64,000 nt of DNA from NCBI RefSeq assembly GCF_026914265.1, contig NC_069124.1, forward strand, positions 31,953,383-32,017,382, in the 5' to 3' direction. This DNA is from Mya arenaria (lineage: Eukaryota > Mollusca > Bivalvia > Myida > Myidae). The translations under genes and the position numbers were made by a program. Positions 1 to 12,066 of the stretch are shown in pieces; the first letter of the stretch is position 1, and every line of letters begins with the position of its first letter. The notes beneath the pieces were generated by a model. The model had not been told where the DNA came from and made no database searches. It saw only the letters and a list, made by a program, of their open reading frames with translations.

Positions 1-920
1 ATTTTAAAGTAAATTAGCAAATGTGTTAAGTTTGACAGACAATGTGTCTTGTGCAGGACACAAAACCCTTCTTCAAAGTTCAAGATCACACTTAAAATTT
101 GATCATTATTCATTGCTGCATTTTACGCATAAATAGGGTTTAGATGGTCGAGTTCTGGTTGTAACTCTGTCATGAATGAACAAATTATAAATTACTTGGC
201 AGATGTGTTGGATACAGAAATACATGTCACTGTCACCTTTTAGACCCACATCTCTTTTTGAAAGGTCAAGGTCACACTTACGGGCTCATTATTATGGAAT
301 TCTGCATATATACAGATAGAATATAGTTGATTGTATTTGGGCTATAACTTTGTTATGTGGCATGCCTGGATGGATTTTGAAATAAAATGGCTTATGTTCA
401 GTACTTTAAGGCAATGTGTCATTTATAAGACAACCCTTCTTCAAAGTTAGAGAATCACTAGAGTTGGATCATTATTGAATGTTGCTTATCTACACATAGA
501 GTGTAGATGGTCGTGTCCAAGCTGTAGCTTTGTCATGCCGGGAGGGATTTTTAATATTTCTTGGCACATGTTTGGTACATAAAGGCAATGTATTGTGCAA
601 CCTGCATCGCCTCCCAAAAAGTCAACCTTACACTTTTAGGGTAATTATTATAGATTGATGCATACATGTATACAGGGTCATAGAGAAATGGCACTTGTTT
701 CTGGGTCTGTAATTTTGTCATGCATAGAATATGCCCCTTATGTCCATGAAGGTGTTCATATTAAAATCATGCTGTATGTCTAACTGTCCTTCTACTCTAT
801 TAAACGTTATTTTACCATGCTTGGAAGGATTTTACAATAACTTAGCACATGTATTCTGTACATAGTAGACATGACATGTGCAGGACCCATCTTGAAGATC
901 ATATACCATTACATTGTATG
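1..920. repeat. Diverged ~180-bp tandem repeat
   Basis: About four to five degenerate units of roughly 180 bp follow one another. Each carries the same series of phrases: 'cccttcttcaaagtt', then 'ggatcattatt', then 'tagatggtcg' or a variant, then 'taactttgtcatg'. The copies are old and differ at many positions. No coding frame runs through them. Similar slowly drifting tandem-core elements are common in bivalve intergenic DNA. No element end was recognised. Confidence 0.6.
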
Positions 921-1384
921 TGTAATGTGAAAGACCCATGTCCCTTCCTCCTACTTCATCACTCTCACATACTTGAGGTTAACCATCATGGGGGCTGGCA
1001 TATGCTTATATTATGTTAGCTCTCCCAGAATGGAGGTACATGTATATCAGAATTTGCATAATCTATTAAACAAAATGACACTTCGGGGACATTCGTCTTT
1101 ACTGTGACAGCTGTTGTTAGTTGAATTTTTATCTATTTTTTAATGTAGGTAAAATTATGTTGGTAGAATGCTTTTATGGAGAATTTAATCTGTACTTGGG
1201 AAGTTATATGGATGAGCAATTGTTTGAAAATATATTAAATCATATTTTACATATATAACTCTTGCATGTATTAATACTATTATGAAGTTTTGTTGGTACA
1301 ATATATGTTCTATTTCATTAAATGTTTAAATAGTTTAAAGTTTAAAGAAAGTAATAAAAGTACGTACTTGATTTTTATAGTTTT
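921..1384. other. AT-rich stretch without recognised features
   Basis: I see no coding frame, RNA gene or clear repeat here beyond short A/T runs. Confidence 0.5.
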
Positions 1385-1790
1385 TTAGCACAACTATTCG
1401 AAGAATAAGGAGGCTATACCACACGCCCCAGCATCTGTGTCCGGGTCAAGTTGCATTTTCACTTAAAACTCCAATACCCTTCAGTCAGTTCACTTAGTAC
1501 TTCACATAATTGTTCAGGACGATCAAACAGAGGTTAAATAACTCCATATCAAAGATATAAATAATTGCCCCTGACTAGACTTAGGAATTAAAAAATCTAG
1601 GGCATAATTTAAATCAGGTAAAATTTTGAGGGCAAGTACACACAACTTCTATACCTTTCATTCAATTGACTAATTACTGAACAATATTAACCCTAAATAT
1701 AAATTATGGCCCTTGATTGACTTTTTTTTGCTTGGACAGGCAAATTTTTTTTACCAGGTTTTCATTAAATGAAAAAAAGAAATAAACAAG
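1385..1790 (-). repeat. Interspersed tandem-core element, minus orientation
   Basis: The start 'cgaagaataaggaggctata' followed by '...gtgtccgggtcaagtt' is the reverse complement of the end of the element at 33400-33975 ('ccggacgccggcg...agccctccttattcttcaa'). The body holds diverged core repeats with 'gcccctgactagacttagg' and 'ttcagtcaattgac'-type phrases. It is one dispersed family present twice in opposite orientations. Noncoding. Confidence 0.55.
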
Positions 1791-2160
1791 AGGCCCAAAT
1801 GGGCCTATGCTCTACTGGCTGGGTTTGTGTGGTTAACATCACTGTTTTCGAAAGGAACCAAGCTCTAATGGATATGTAAATACTGTACAAGTTTCATCGA
1901 GATACAATCAAAACTGAAGGCTGTATCGTGTTAACAAGGAATTGTTTACAGACGCACAGACACACATACTACATACACATTACCATCGCATAAGCTATTC
2001 TGGCCTTTGGCCAGTAGAGATAAAAACAGTTGAAATGGATTCACACAACGAAGGCTGACAGAAGTTCTTCTGTTAACCATTGAAAACCTGGTTTCATCGC
2101 ATTGCAGCGTGTCGTGTTTACTATTTATATCGACTTTCATTTTTAGCTCACCTGAGATAT
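1791..2160. repeat. Short interspersed repeat (copy 1)
   Basis: It begins 'acaagaggcccaaatgggcc' and contains 'tctactggct'. Near 2000-2025 is the inverted partner 'ggccagtagag', then an approximately 120-bp tail ending 'atcgactttcattttt'. The stretch 1912-2145 recurs at 3549-3784 with only scattered differences. It is followed by 'agctcacctgagatattgtgatcgccctgtgtccgtcgt', in which I recognise the start of another common bivalve repeat. No protein-coding content. Confidence 0.6.
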
Positions 2161-2428
2161 TGTGATCGCCCTGTGTCCGTCGTCAACAATTTGACTCTAG
2201 AGGTCACAATTTTGGCACAATCTTAATGAAACTTGGTCGGAATGTTACCCTTAATAAAATCTTGGACGAGTTTGATATTGGGTCATCTTGGGTTAAAAAC
2301 TTCGAAAAGAACCAACCGCTTATGGATATCTGAATACTGTACAAGTTTCATCGAGATACTATCAAAGCTGAAGACTGTATCATGTTCGCAAGCATTTTTT
2401 ACACAATAGCATTTTTTTATACTATCAA
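2161..2428. repeat. Interspersed repeat fragment, left flank of an insertion
   Basis: The segment contains 'aaaagaaccaa', 'gtacaagtttcatcgagat' and 'tttttttatactatcaa'. The same phrases recur at 3355-3490. It is the left half of a repeat copy split by the insertion at 2429-3283. Confidence 0.55.
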
Positions 2429-3283
2429 GTATTGATGAAACGATTATCGAGTACAATCGATAAATCCTCGCTGACAATGCTTTGTTGGCGACAATCGATA
2501 ACGGTTGTCCAAAATCAATGTCGCTAATGTTACTTCCGGTTACTGCGTATTTTTTTGTTGTACGGTAAAAGTAGAGTAAATGTCATTTTCTCTTTCTGGT
2601 AAATTCTTGTCGAGTTCATTTCAACAAGGGAGGTCACTCTCTTACACAAACAATTTTGCTTAAAAACTCTCGCACAATTACAATTTTTTTTTAACTGTTT
2701 ATATATTTCATAAATCCTCAATAATCTGTCTCTATGATGTAGTGGGTCCGGTCTTATATGCAAATACCAGAGATCCCGGTTCGATGCATTCTGTTTTTGA
2801 AACCTTTTTGGTATTGTTTGTTATTAACAAATATACATTGTGAAAGTTTTATAAAATTAAAATATTTTAATGAAATCTTCAATATATAATTACAGGTTAT
2901 TGAATGTTAAGCTGGTTAACAAATATTTAGTATGCTTTTACATGGATAAAATGCTAAGATAACTTATTTGATGCGGTGTGCATCATTTTGCAATTGATGT
3001 GCCAGTATTAAGTAGGTGTTTTGTAGTTATGTTTTCTTCATAAAATTATTAAAGACAGAAAAGTGTTATGAATATTGACTTACTGTTGCAAAAAGCATGG
3101 CTATAGCATCACACGTACTGACTCCAGGTTAAACCATTTAAATTATCATGATAATACTACGTATAAACAATGTATTCCTAAATGGTATTATGAACTTTCG
3201 ATTATTGTCCGACATTAAATCAAAATACTTGGTCCGATTCGATTCGATTATCGATAGAAAATGGAGTCCGATTTTCAAACACT
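2429..3283. mobile_element. hAT-like nonautonomous insertion with 8-bp target duplication
   Basis: The 855-bp insertion is flanked on both sides by ACTATCAA (2421-2428 and 3284-3291). The right end read inward begins AGTGTTTGAAAATCGG and the left end GTATTGATGAAACGATTATC, a weak inverted match; both ends carry ATTATCGA-rich sequence. A related unsplit sequence, 'tttttttatactatcaaggcccataatct', is present at 3468-3496, so the empty site can be read in the same window. An 8-bp duplication fits hAT elements. No transposase is encoded. Inside, near 2720-2785, a short 'gtagtggg...ggttcgatgc' segment resembles the boxes of a tRNA-derived promoter, but only loosely. Confidence 0.6.
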
Positions 3284-3790
3284 ACTATCAAGGCCCATAA
3301 TCTAATCATTTCAAGGCCCATAATCTAGGCATGCATGGGCAGATCTAGCTGGTTTTTGAAAGGAACCGAGCTCTAATGGATATCCAGATACTGTACAAGT
3401 TACATTGAGATACAATCAAAACTGAAGACTGTATGTTTTAACAAGCAATTGTTTACACAATAGCATTTTTTTTATACTATCAAGGCCCATAATCTAGGCA
3501 TGCATGGGCGGATCTGGCTGGTTTTCGAAAGGAACCAAGCTCTTATAGATATCTAGAAGGCTGTATCGTGTTAACAAGGAATTGTTAACAGAGGCACAGA
3601 CGCACATACTACGTACACATTACCATCGCATAAGCTCTTCTGGCCATTGGCCAGTAGAGCTAAAAACAGTTGAAATGGAATCACACAACGAAGGCTGACA
3701 GAAGTTCTTCTGTTAACCATTGAAAACCTGGTTTCATCGCATCGCAGCGTGTCGTGTTTACTATTTATATCGACTTTCATTTTTATTGCT
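3284..3790. repeat. Short interspersed repeat (copy 2) and flank
   Basis: It carries two partial repeats of 'gaaaggaaccgagctctaatgg...actatcaaggcccataatctaggcatgcatggg'. From 3549 onward it repeats 1912-2145, including 'gctcttctggccattggccagtagagc', an imperfect hairpin. Noncoding. Confidence 0.55.
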
Positions 3791-5030
3791 TTTGACAAGC
3801 ACATATTAAATCGTTATTGTATTCACTTCCAAGACAAAGCGGCATTTAGTCGAGCGCACTGTCTATGACAGCGCTTGTATTAAGTGAATTCAGTCTATAG
3901 AGGCCCATTGTGCCCTCAATCACTACACATCACAAACAATGGATTTGCACTGACCAAGTTTCTGTAAGCTAGCAGCAGAAATCCAGTGAAGAAGATTAAC
4001 TCAAAGAGGCTACACCTGTTACAGTTGTATGTTGTTGCCACTTATACCTGACCTAGCCCTTATACCTTGTAACCGAACAGTAATGTCACAAAGTTTCATT
4101 GTCATTGAAACAATTATTGAACTTATTATCTGTGCATCTTTATCAAATCTGAAAGGGAAACAGGTTTGTTTAGTTCACTTTAGTACAGTGAAGGTCACAA
4201 CTCTGTGACCCATTATTGTCAGAGAGTCTTTCTGTGTCGTGTGTTCGACCAAATACTAGGTTTAAACTTCCAATGATTTCTTACTACGGTGACATTGACA
4301 ATTTCACTGTCCAGTTACTCCAACAATTATGAATATGGTAATGGTATTTGAGCTATGCAAGGTGCTGGTTAGAGCCATCATGTCTCCACTCTTACGCAAT
4401 ACATGTAGACGGGAAAGTATGACGTTATCCTTTGCCTTCAAATCTTCTACCCTTTGCTCCTATGCCTTCATACTTTTGTGTCTTTCCGTCGTTCCTTTGC
4501 ATATCCGCCTAAGACGAAACATGATGGCCCCAACAGAACACTGTTGTAATGAGCTTGTTGTCGTATACATGTTTGTCTCTCGTTTAGTGTGTTAGGCCTC
4601 CAGCTAGATCTTGGTAAAATTTTAATTGAGGTTATTGGGCTTGTTCCTGTGTTTTACTGCTTTATTTTTTACAGACATCTCAATGTTGATTTACAAGGTA
4701 TGACTAAAGTACTTTTAATACATGTATCTGTATAAATTAAAAAAAGAAGCTTTACATAATTATCTGAGTGATTTGGGAATTTAGCTCACCATCAAACTTG
4801 ACTAACAAACAGTGATACCAGTACCTACAAAATGTACATGTACATCAATGATGTATTTTCTATGATTGGATGATAAAGAATGTTTGAAAGAAAAAGTCAA
4901 TGGACTTTCATGGCACTAATTTCCTTATTGGTGGTGTATATGCGATAAGTAAAAAAAACTAACAGATTGTTCAAACTACATGTAATCACATGAAACACAG
5001 TGAAATAGTAACAAAATAAACACAGACTGC
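3791..5030. other. Intergenic, one repeat fragment (3800-3905)
   Basis: The phrase 'gcgcactgtctatgacagcgcttgtattaagtgaa' near 3860-3893 is the inverse of a repeat also seen at 32275-32330 ('acaagagctgtcgtaggacagcgcttg'). The remainder shows no recognisable gene. The longest frame, 4329-4595, has no familiar domain. Confidence 0.45.
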
Positions 5031-5560
5031 CATATCCCCTGCCGAATTAAGGACAGTATCAACTTCGCATTAAGACAAAGGGTAACAATGAAAATTAACG
5101 ACGGGCAACAGCTAAAAAAAATACTGCAGTCCGAGTTCTGGTTTTCTCACCTCAATGGGATCTATATGAGGTTTGAAATCAATACCTCAAAGACTTCAAG
5201 TTATGCTCAAGTCATAAAAAAAACTAAAACATTACTGGATCTGCACCCAGAGTTATGGTACTTGCGTACAGCCCTTCTCATAAATGACATCCACCTGTAT
5301 ACGAAATTCAAAGGCAATAACTCAAGACAACCAGTTTATTTGGCCTTTAAGACAAAATATAAGTATGAACATTAACAAAGGGCGATCACTAAAAAAATAC
5401 TGCACACAGAGTTATGGATCCTGTACAGTGCACTTCTCAATGAGTTCTATGTTTGTATATTAAGTTTGATGTCATAACATGTACCTTTAAGACCTTTCAA
5501 GTTGGACAAGATTGCCCACACACGCACACGCCTACTACCGTATTACTAAATCCCCTTCCC
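5031..5560. repeat. Tandem-core repeat, two units of ~150-290 bp
   Basis: Two copies start 'gaaaattaacgacgggcaacagctaaaaaaatactgcag' and 'gaacattaacaaagggcgatcactaaaaaaatactgcac'. Both then run through 'gagttatggnncntgtac' and 'caagt'. They belong to the same broad class as 21405-22320 and 23390-23860. The frame 5088-5375 is a by-product of this repeat. Confidence 0.5.
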
Positions 5561-6294
5561 GTTTTGGCAAGCTAAGTAATCCAGCTCTGTTCCTGGACCT
5601 TTTAGGAATTTATTTGCATCTGCCTTGCCGGATTTGATTTCTTGATTTTGTTTACTCAATCTATTCTCAGCTCAATTTAAAAAAAAAAACTTTATGTAAT
5701 TGTATTAAACTAAAAGGGCCATAACACTGGGAATACTAAAGAACATTTATAAACTTATTATATTATCATTAAACATACTACATGTTCTCTTACCAGCAAG
5801 TGTACAAACACTGAACCTGTACATACGAATTAAATTCACCAAGTCCATTGATTCAATTGTAAAGTTCTGAAAAATAAGTGCAGATAGTTCCGTTATTATT
5901 TCCTGTGCAAAAATAGTGATCTATGTAAAACCTGGGATACTTTTTTAATAGCTTTAATGTTTTACATACATGTACTTTAATATAAACCTGGGACCAATAA
6001 TATATATGTAATCCTACTCCCAGTATAAACCCTGACGAAAAAAGGACATCCATACTACCATTCTCAATGCTTTACTTTTGAAATAATGTAATAGTTTCAA
6101 GTCTTTATTATTTGCTGTATAAAAGCATACAAGGTTTTTAAGAATGATAAATCATGCACAAATTATACGGTACTTAACACCAAGAAGCCAAATAAAATAA
6201 TGCAAATGCATTCACTCAGCAAGATCTTAATAACATGGTTCTAAATTTGTATAAGTGTAGAAACATTCTTCCATAAATGACTGTATTATAAATG
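5561..6294. other. 3' flank of TTI2; possible poly(A) signal at 6104-6109
   Basis: On the minus strand AATAAA is present at 6109-6104, about 186 bases after the TTI2 stop codon, and could end the transcript. The rest is AT-rich without recognised features. Confidence 0.4.
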
Positions 6295-7881
6295 CTATAA
6301 TGATACTGAAGCGAGTAATCTGTCAAATATTTCTGTACATGCACTATCAAATGGCAGACTTTTCATGCTACTGATTGTCTTAGTAAAAAACACTCCATCA
6401 ACAGCTTTCAATAGTTCAAAGCATTCTACACACTTCTTGGTGAGATTTTCTTTCACACTTTCTTTAATATTCCACGTTTTTGAAACAATGTTGTGCAAAA
6501 CTTTAACTAATATTTTCATCAAACTTCCCATATGAGCATGCATTCTGGGATATGCAACCTTAATGAACACATTCAAAGTGTCAAGAATGTTCAATCTAGC
6601 CTCTTCTGTTGGAGCATCTGAAACATCCAGATACTCTTCGATCACTTCAAGAAGAATCGGAGTATACTTGACAGAATTTATACCAAGAATTTCGATAAAA
6701 TGCTTAAGCGGCTGAGTATGAACTCTGCGTAGAGCAAGCTTGTTTTCATGGCTAGCTGCTTGTAGTACATTCTGCAACACTTCGTCATATCTTGTGTTTG
6801 TGCCAAGTGCATCTGGATTCTTCTCAAGAATTTTGAGTGTCAGAAACATTGCTTCATGGGTCAATGGCAGAAGAGTCTCTTCAGTGGAAACAAGCTGAAG
6901 TTTCAGGGCACTGTATATGACCTCAGCTCTACCATACCAGCGAAGTTCTTCACCTGTTGTGTTTTTGAGAATGTGAATTAAACAGTTGGTTCCATTCATC
7001 TTGTTATGCAACTCATGATCATCAATGAACAGCAATGTTGGTGGAAGAATAAGCTCTATAAAGTCGCTCACATATGGAAAGATCATTTGCTCCAGACACC
7101 AACTAAAACTTGCACACACCACTGGATTATATTTCCAAGTATTTCTCTGCAGCATTGGCTTCCATTGCACCAGTAATTTACCATAAATGGACTTCTTGAC
7201 AGCTGACTTGTACTCTGTCTCTGATTCAACCAAAGGTGACACATATTTTGTGTCAAGTATAAGAAGTTGACACATTGACAAACAGCAAAACTCTTCCTTC
7301 AGCAGCTGTATGCATTCAACGGCACATTCAGTGGATTTTTCACTTGTCCACTGATGTCTCTCAGCGTGTTGTGACACAATAAAAACACAAAAATAACAGT
7401 TCTGCAACAATGCTCTCCAGTGGTCTAAATCTTTGTTCCCACGTCCTACCAATACCAGCTTTTTCAGCAGAAATTGAAGTAGGTTGAGAACAAGATAACC
7501 CTTGTATGCGACATCTTCAAAATCTGACGCATCATACACAGTGTAGTCTCTACCAGCAAATGATTTCGACTCAGCAAATCGGCAAACTGTCTTTAAACTG
7601 CCAACACACATAGCAAACGTTTCCTGCTCATTAAATCCATTGATGAATGTCGAAATCCAATCCACAGGACCATTGTCTATCAAAACAGTGACAACCGCTA
7701 TGTACTTATCACAAAGATCCCGCCATTTTTTGTCCCGCATAACTTCTCCAGTAGTTTCAAGCATCGATTGTAAACTGTGTCGCTCATACAGATGTAGAGC
7801 GAAATCTTTGTCTTTTTTCGAATAGAAACAACCATTTTGTACATTTATTTGACATATTAGGGTCTTTAACTGCACCGCCAT
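6295..7881 (-). CDS. TTI2: TELO2-interacting protein 2 (TTI2) homologue
   Basis: A 528-residue, all-helical protein read as a single uninterrupted exon. TTI2 is known to join TELO2 and TTI1 in the TTT complex, which works with HSP90 and R2TP to mature the PIKK kinases (mTOR, ATM, ATR, DNA-PKcs, SMG1). The match rests on the C-terminal half: 'GTNCLIHIL' (about residues 297-305), 'GRAEVIYSAL' (about 317-326), 'RYDEVL', 'KLALRR', and 'EEARLNILDTL' (about 426-436). These align in order with vertebrate TTI2 as I remember it. Length is close to the ~508 residues of human TTI2. The start is the ATG at 7881 (MAVQLKTL); the open frame extends 14 codons further upstream but without another ATG. Vertebrate TTI2 is multi-exon, so the lack of introns here is notable. 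No frameshift or stop breaks the frame, so it is probably functional. Confidence 0.85.
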   Translation of the reverse strand: MAVQLKTLICQINVQNGCFYSKKDKDFALHLYERHSLQSMLETTGEVMRDKKWRDLCDKYIAVVTVLIDNGPVDWISTFINGFNEQETFAMCVGSLKTVCRFAESKSFAGRDYTVYDASDFEDVAYKGYLVLNLLQFLLKKLVLVGRGNKDLDHWRALLQNCYFCVFIVSQHAERHQWTSEKSTECAVECIQLLKEEFCCLSMCQLLILDTKYVSPLVESETEYKSAVKKSIYGKLLVQWKPMLQRNTWKYNPVVCASFSWCLEQMIFPYVSDFIELILPPTLLFIDDHELHNKMNGTNCLIHILKNTTGEELRWYGRAEVIYSALKLQLVSTEETLLPLTHEAMFLTLKILEKNPDALGTNTRYDEVLQNVLQAASHENKLALRRVHTQPLKHFIEILGINSVKYTPILLEVIEEYLDVSDAPTEEARLNILDTLNVFIKVAYPRMHAHMGSLMKILVKVLHNIVSKTWNIKESVKENLTKKCVECFELLKAVDGVFFTKTISSMKSLPFDSACTEIFDRLLASVSL

Positions 7882-7980
7882 AGCTGTGATCAGGCGAAAT
7901 TCTTTTATTACGACAATGTGCAATGTTTTACAATGGAGGCTGCCATGTTGTTTTTTAAAACTCGACTAAATGCATCGTTA
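7882..7980 (-). promoter_or_regulatory. TTI2 5' leader with short upstream ORF
   Basis: On the minus strand 'ACATGGCAGCCTCC' at about 7948-7935 resembles a YY1/initiator-type ATGGC element, usual for TATA-less housekeeping promoters. Its ATG (7946) opens a 12-codon upstream ORF that stops before the TTI2 ATG. No TATA box is visible. Whether transcription starts upstream of this ATG cannot be told from the sequence. Confidence 0.35.
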
Positions 7981-9480
7981 TCGACATCGGTCAACCAGCA
8001 CAAACAGTTTTGAGCACAATCGATATATCTGTGTTAAATACATATGTGTTGATTTGTATAATATGCACACACAATCACACACGTGCGCGCACGCATGCAC
8101 GCTCGCACGCACACACACGCTCGTATAGTGAAAAGCTAGGACTAATCAGTTAAAAGGTAGCAATCTGAACCTTCGAGCAACCGCCGTACACCAGGGCGAT
8201 GCTATATGGCTAAATTAACGGCTTTGATGATTTTGAGGGCAAAAAATTAAATCACAAATGCCAATACTGTCAATCGGTGAGAGTGCAGCTTTAATGCCGT
8301 TTTGTACATGTATTTGCTTTCAATTATCTTATCTACAACATCTTTGTACATTACATATAAAAACGGTACAGCCACGTACATGTACGTTCATTTAGATGTT
8401 AACCTAAACCTCATTCGATCCCTGGAATGTGTGCAATTATTCATGTTGTCAATGACCCGAGTGTACCAAGCTCTTTGTCAATTATTACCATAGGTGATCA
8501 ACATTATGTCCATTTTGTCCAAAGAAAAAGCAGTATTTCTCAGATTTTCAAATACATTCAATCACGCTAATGTTTTAGCACTAACATTTTTTCTCGGTAA
8601 CGCGTCTGAATATACTCTTTAATATCGAAATAGCAGAAGAAAAAACACTTAAGAGTATACAAAATATATACAGGTTTGAGTGGGAAGCGATCCTACGCCG
8701 GTACAATCAACGGAAAAAAATTTAAAACTGACAACAAAGCCACACGCCCACAATGATTCAAACACAAACATTGGGATAACTTACCCTATAAGCCTTGTAT
8801 TGAAAAGCATTTCTATAGCTATTCTATGTCGTGGACTTCAAAGACAATATTTGAGCATATAATAACATTTGTTCAAGGGTTCCAGCCGTCATGCAGTGTC
8901 TTTGTTTAACACTTCTCATGATTTGCCACACGTTTTTTCGTCATACAAAAGTACACTTTACTCTAAAAACAAACATGGGCGAGTCTCGTAAATGCGGCGC
9001 AGTCGCATATCCATTTACACTGGGAAATACATACTTATTACCGTTAACCATCTTACTGTTTGAGCTCATAGTGTGTACACGCCCTCTGTATGAATATACC
9101 GATTCATCTGATTAAAATCAATGAAGGCTAAATGCTGATTTACCAAATTAAATGTATGGCAGATTTGAAAAAAAATACTGCCATCTCATTGGACAAAATA
9201 CAATTTTGAACACAATGCTGTCTCAATGTTTAACATCTTTTGGATCAATAGGGCTGAAATATTTTCAATCATAATCATATCCGTCATTTTGTTTCAATTA
9301 TTTACTACATTGCGCTTAATTTGCATGGTAACTACTGTACAATACTTACAATTAATTTAGTTGCAACATTGTGACAACGTTATGACAACGTTGTACAATA
9401 GCCTTACCGTAACACAACCTTCGCACAACATTATACTAACGTAATGTGTTAGCTGGGTATACTATCGATTTGACCGCACT
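7981..9480. other. Intergenic with CA/CG-rich simple repeat and MITE fragment
   Basis: A purine/pyrimidine alternating run of CACACG-type repeats occupies about 8066-8127. At 8270-8294 'caatcggtgagagtgcagctttaa' is a single end of the fold-back MITE family described at 54336-54690. Around 9360-9440 short 'acaacgttatgacaacgtt' repeats occur. Short frames at 8680-8862 and 8891-9115 have no recognisable domain and are not called. Confidence 0.45.
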
Positions 9481-10948
9481 AATAAAATGTAAAACAATAT
9501 GTATTATTTTTGGGTTTTCATTTTTCTATACAAAGCATTTTCTTAAGAAATAAATAAGAAGAATAAATGGAAAGAGGAGAAAAAACAACACACAAGACAA
9601 GTTTCATGAAAATAACTTTGTTTAAACAAAAAATGGTGAAAATTCTTAAAAAACGAGTTCCGCGACTCATGAAACGCTGTATAGGATTGTATAAGGGCAA
9701 AAAATTATAAAAACCACCAGAAATTGCTGACTTTAAAATGCCATAACTCTTTTTTATTATGATATTTAAAAAAAATCAAAATGTTCTGTAAAGGTTTTAA
9801 TGAGCTGCTTGCAATGGTGTTCATGAATAAGCTATATTAAACTTCTAAAAAGATGGTCTGGGTTGCTAATGTTCCTTTTAGCAATGTGTCTCGGTATGCT
9901 AAGAATATTGTGGCGAAGCAGCGCGTAGTTACTAACACACTTGCATATAAGGAGCACAGGGGATTTAAGATGGAAGGCAAGTTTATCCTGAGCGGAAGAC
10001 AATATTTCAGCTGTTTAAGCATACAGGGACATAGGAATCATGTGTGATCCAGTAACTTAGGATGTAGTACCTTTAATTCAATGGAAACACCAGAAGGATT
10101 GGACTTCTGAGACACTGCAATCTAGCTTACTGTTACTAATAATTGTCTTTACATGACTAAGTCACTTTTTGATGTCTAATAATTTATTGTCTTAGATTTT
10201 TTTTCTAAATCATGACGCATATCAATTATACTGGACAATGCGCAAAAAAGGAAAAATGCACAGTTTAATGCAGAGTTATTGCCCGATATTTGACAGTGTC
10301 GACTTGGCTCCTCTTGTTTATTGTGGTTTAAGCCAGTTTTTAAAAATACAGTGTCCTCACTTGTACACTTATAAGTGGGAAGATGAAATAGAACTCTTAT
10401 GAATGAAAAACTGTGTCTTTTATGTAATATACTTAGGCACAATTACATTTTATTTTTGAATGCCAGATGTATTTTAAGATAAAAAGTAATTATACCTTGT
10501 ATTATCAACGACCTCTCTCTAAAAGGTTATAGAAATTTTTCAGTCAGAAAATAACACGTACTACATAATGTATCCAAATTTATGTTCAAGGCTTTTGAAT
10601 CAACAAATACATAGCACAACTGTTAAACAAAATATTTGTTCTCTAACTGGTCATATTCACAAATTGCACATATCTTTTTCATACATGCAAACAGTTTCCT
10701 TTATCCCATCCCCATGTATGCATAACATACAGTATGCGTTTTTTCTTCAAAAGTGTCCTCTTTTACAGACGTAAGAACGTAAGAAGCCGTTTTGCTAGGA
10801 AGAAAACCAATTTTGTCGGAGGCGATTTTGTCTGACAAATACGATGATAAGTGTATTGCGCATATTAGTGGGCAAATAAATTAATAACAGATTTATGTTA
10901 TTTTTACTTCTATCATCGTATGGACCGTTTAAAACAAAAACTTTTTTG
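9481..10948. other. Intergenic, no recognised gene
   Basis: I see no conserved protein. A 65-codon frame at 9853-10047 looks moderately codon-like but matches nothing I recognise. Confidence 0.4.
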
Positions 10949-11168
10949 TAAGGGTTACCCTGACCTGTGACAGATGACGTAAACATGTATGAGGTAACCT
11001 TGCCCTGTGGCAGATTACCTATACTTGTATAAGGTAACCGTGACCTGTGACAGATGACCTATACTTGTATGAGGTAACCTTGACCTGTGACAGATGACCT
11101 ATACTTGTATAAGGTAACCTTGACCTGTGACAGATGACCTACACTTGTATGAGGTAACCTTGACATAT
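10949..11168. repeat. 40-bp tandem repeat, about five units
   Basis: The unit 'gaggtaaccttgacctgtga' followed by 'cagatgacctatacttgtat' repeats with a strict 40-bp period from about 10950 to 11168. Differences are single-base (gaggtaacc/aaggtaacc, gatgacc/gattacc). Noncoding. Homogeneity suggests fairly recent expansion. Confidence 0.85.
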
Positions 11169-11930
11169 GACATCTGTTTCAAAGCTACAAATTACCGAGC
11201 TGTGAATTGACAAAAACACAAAAGAAATGGAGGGCACAATGCCATAGCACAAACAAATGACAATCTTATTTCATACTCAGTTAATCATGATTTTATACTA
11301 TTAAGGAATAAGGATTCTGAGACAGCAAAGGTCAATGAATGAAATAGTCTGTTTCTACAGCAACAGTGATGAGGTTTAAATACCTTTACTGGGTATTCAA
11401 AAAAAATGAAAACAACAAAAAAAAACGAAAAAATAGTTTTGATATCTATTAAGTGCAAACAAAATCAATATAGTTTGATACAATACAATACTATAAAAGA
11501 TATTCCAATTAGGTTTCAAGTTGTTAAGTCGGGGCTCATTTGCTGAATAATTTAATATCTTGCACATGTAACTTAGTCCATACATTCATTGTTATAGTAT
11601 TATTATCAATAATTTTCTAAAGTGATGTCGTGTTTAGCGAAAAATAACACATTAAGAGATGAAATGCAGCCAACAAAGAAACACATGTTAAGATATGTAA
11701 ATTAGGAACACTATAGCACTCTAGAAAAACTAGCTACAAACGTTCTGAGCTGTTCACATGTCAATACAGGTAAAAAACACACTATAGCACTGAATGAAGC
11801 AAACACTGGCTGAAAAGTCCTGAGCAGCCAGGCAAAACCATAGACTAACTCTGGAAACCTGTGCTCATGTGCCTAGTGTCGGCTCACAAAGTATGAATGT
11901 TGAGCCTCATGTCTGGTTTAAATTTTATGA
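11169..11930. other. Intergenic, no recognised feature
   Basis: AT-rich sequence without coding frames or clear repeats. Confidence 0.4.
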
Positions 11931-12066
11931 CGCAAATATGACATTATATCACATCAATAAAAGAATATCACACCAATACAAGGTTGTTATATCACTACTT
12001 TAATGTCAAATCACTATTAGAATGTCACATTGATATAAGGTTGTAATACAAACTTAAGAATATCAA
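11931..12066. repeat. ~20-bp satellite, left segment
   Basis: Degenerate units of about 20 bp built on 'agaatgtcacatcaacatta'. The array continues at 13919 after an intervening element. Confidence 0.65.

Noticed and set aside
7882-7923. Extension of TTI2 by 14 codons upstream
   Set aside because: The extra frame begins at TTG, not ATG; the ATG at 7881 is the first in frame.
9853-10047. 65-codon frame that looks somewhat codon-like
   Set aside because: No recognised motif, no splice partners and a competing antisense frame; not enough to call a gene.
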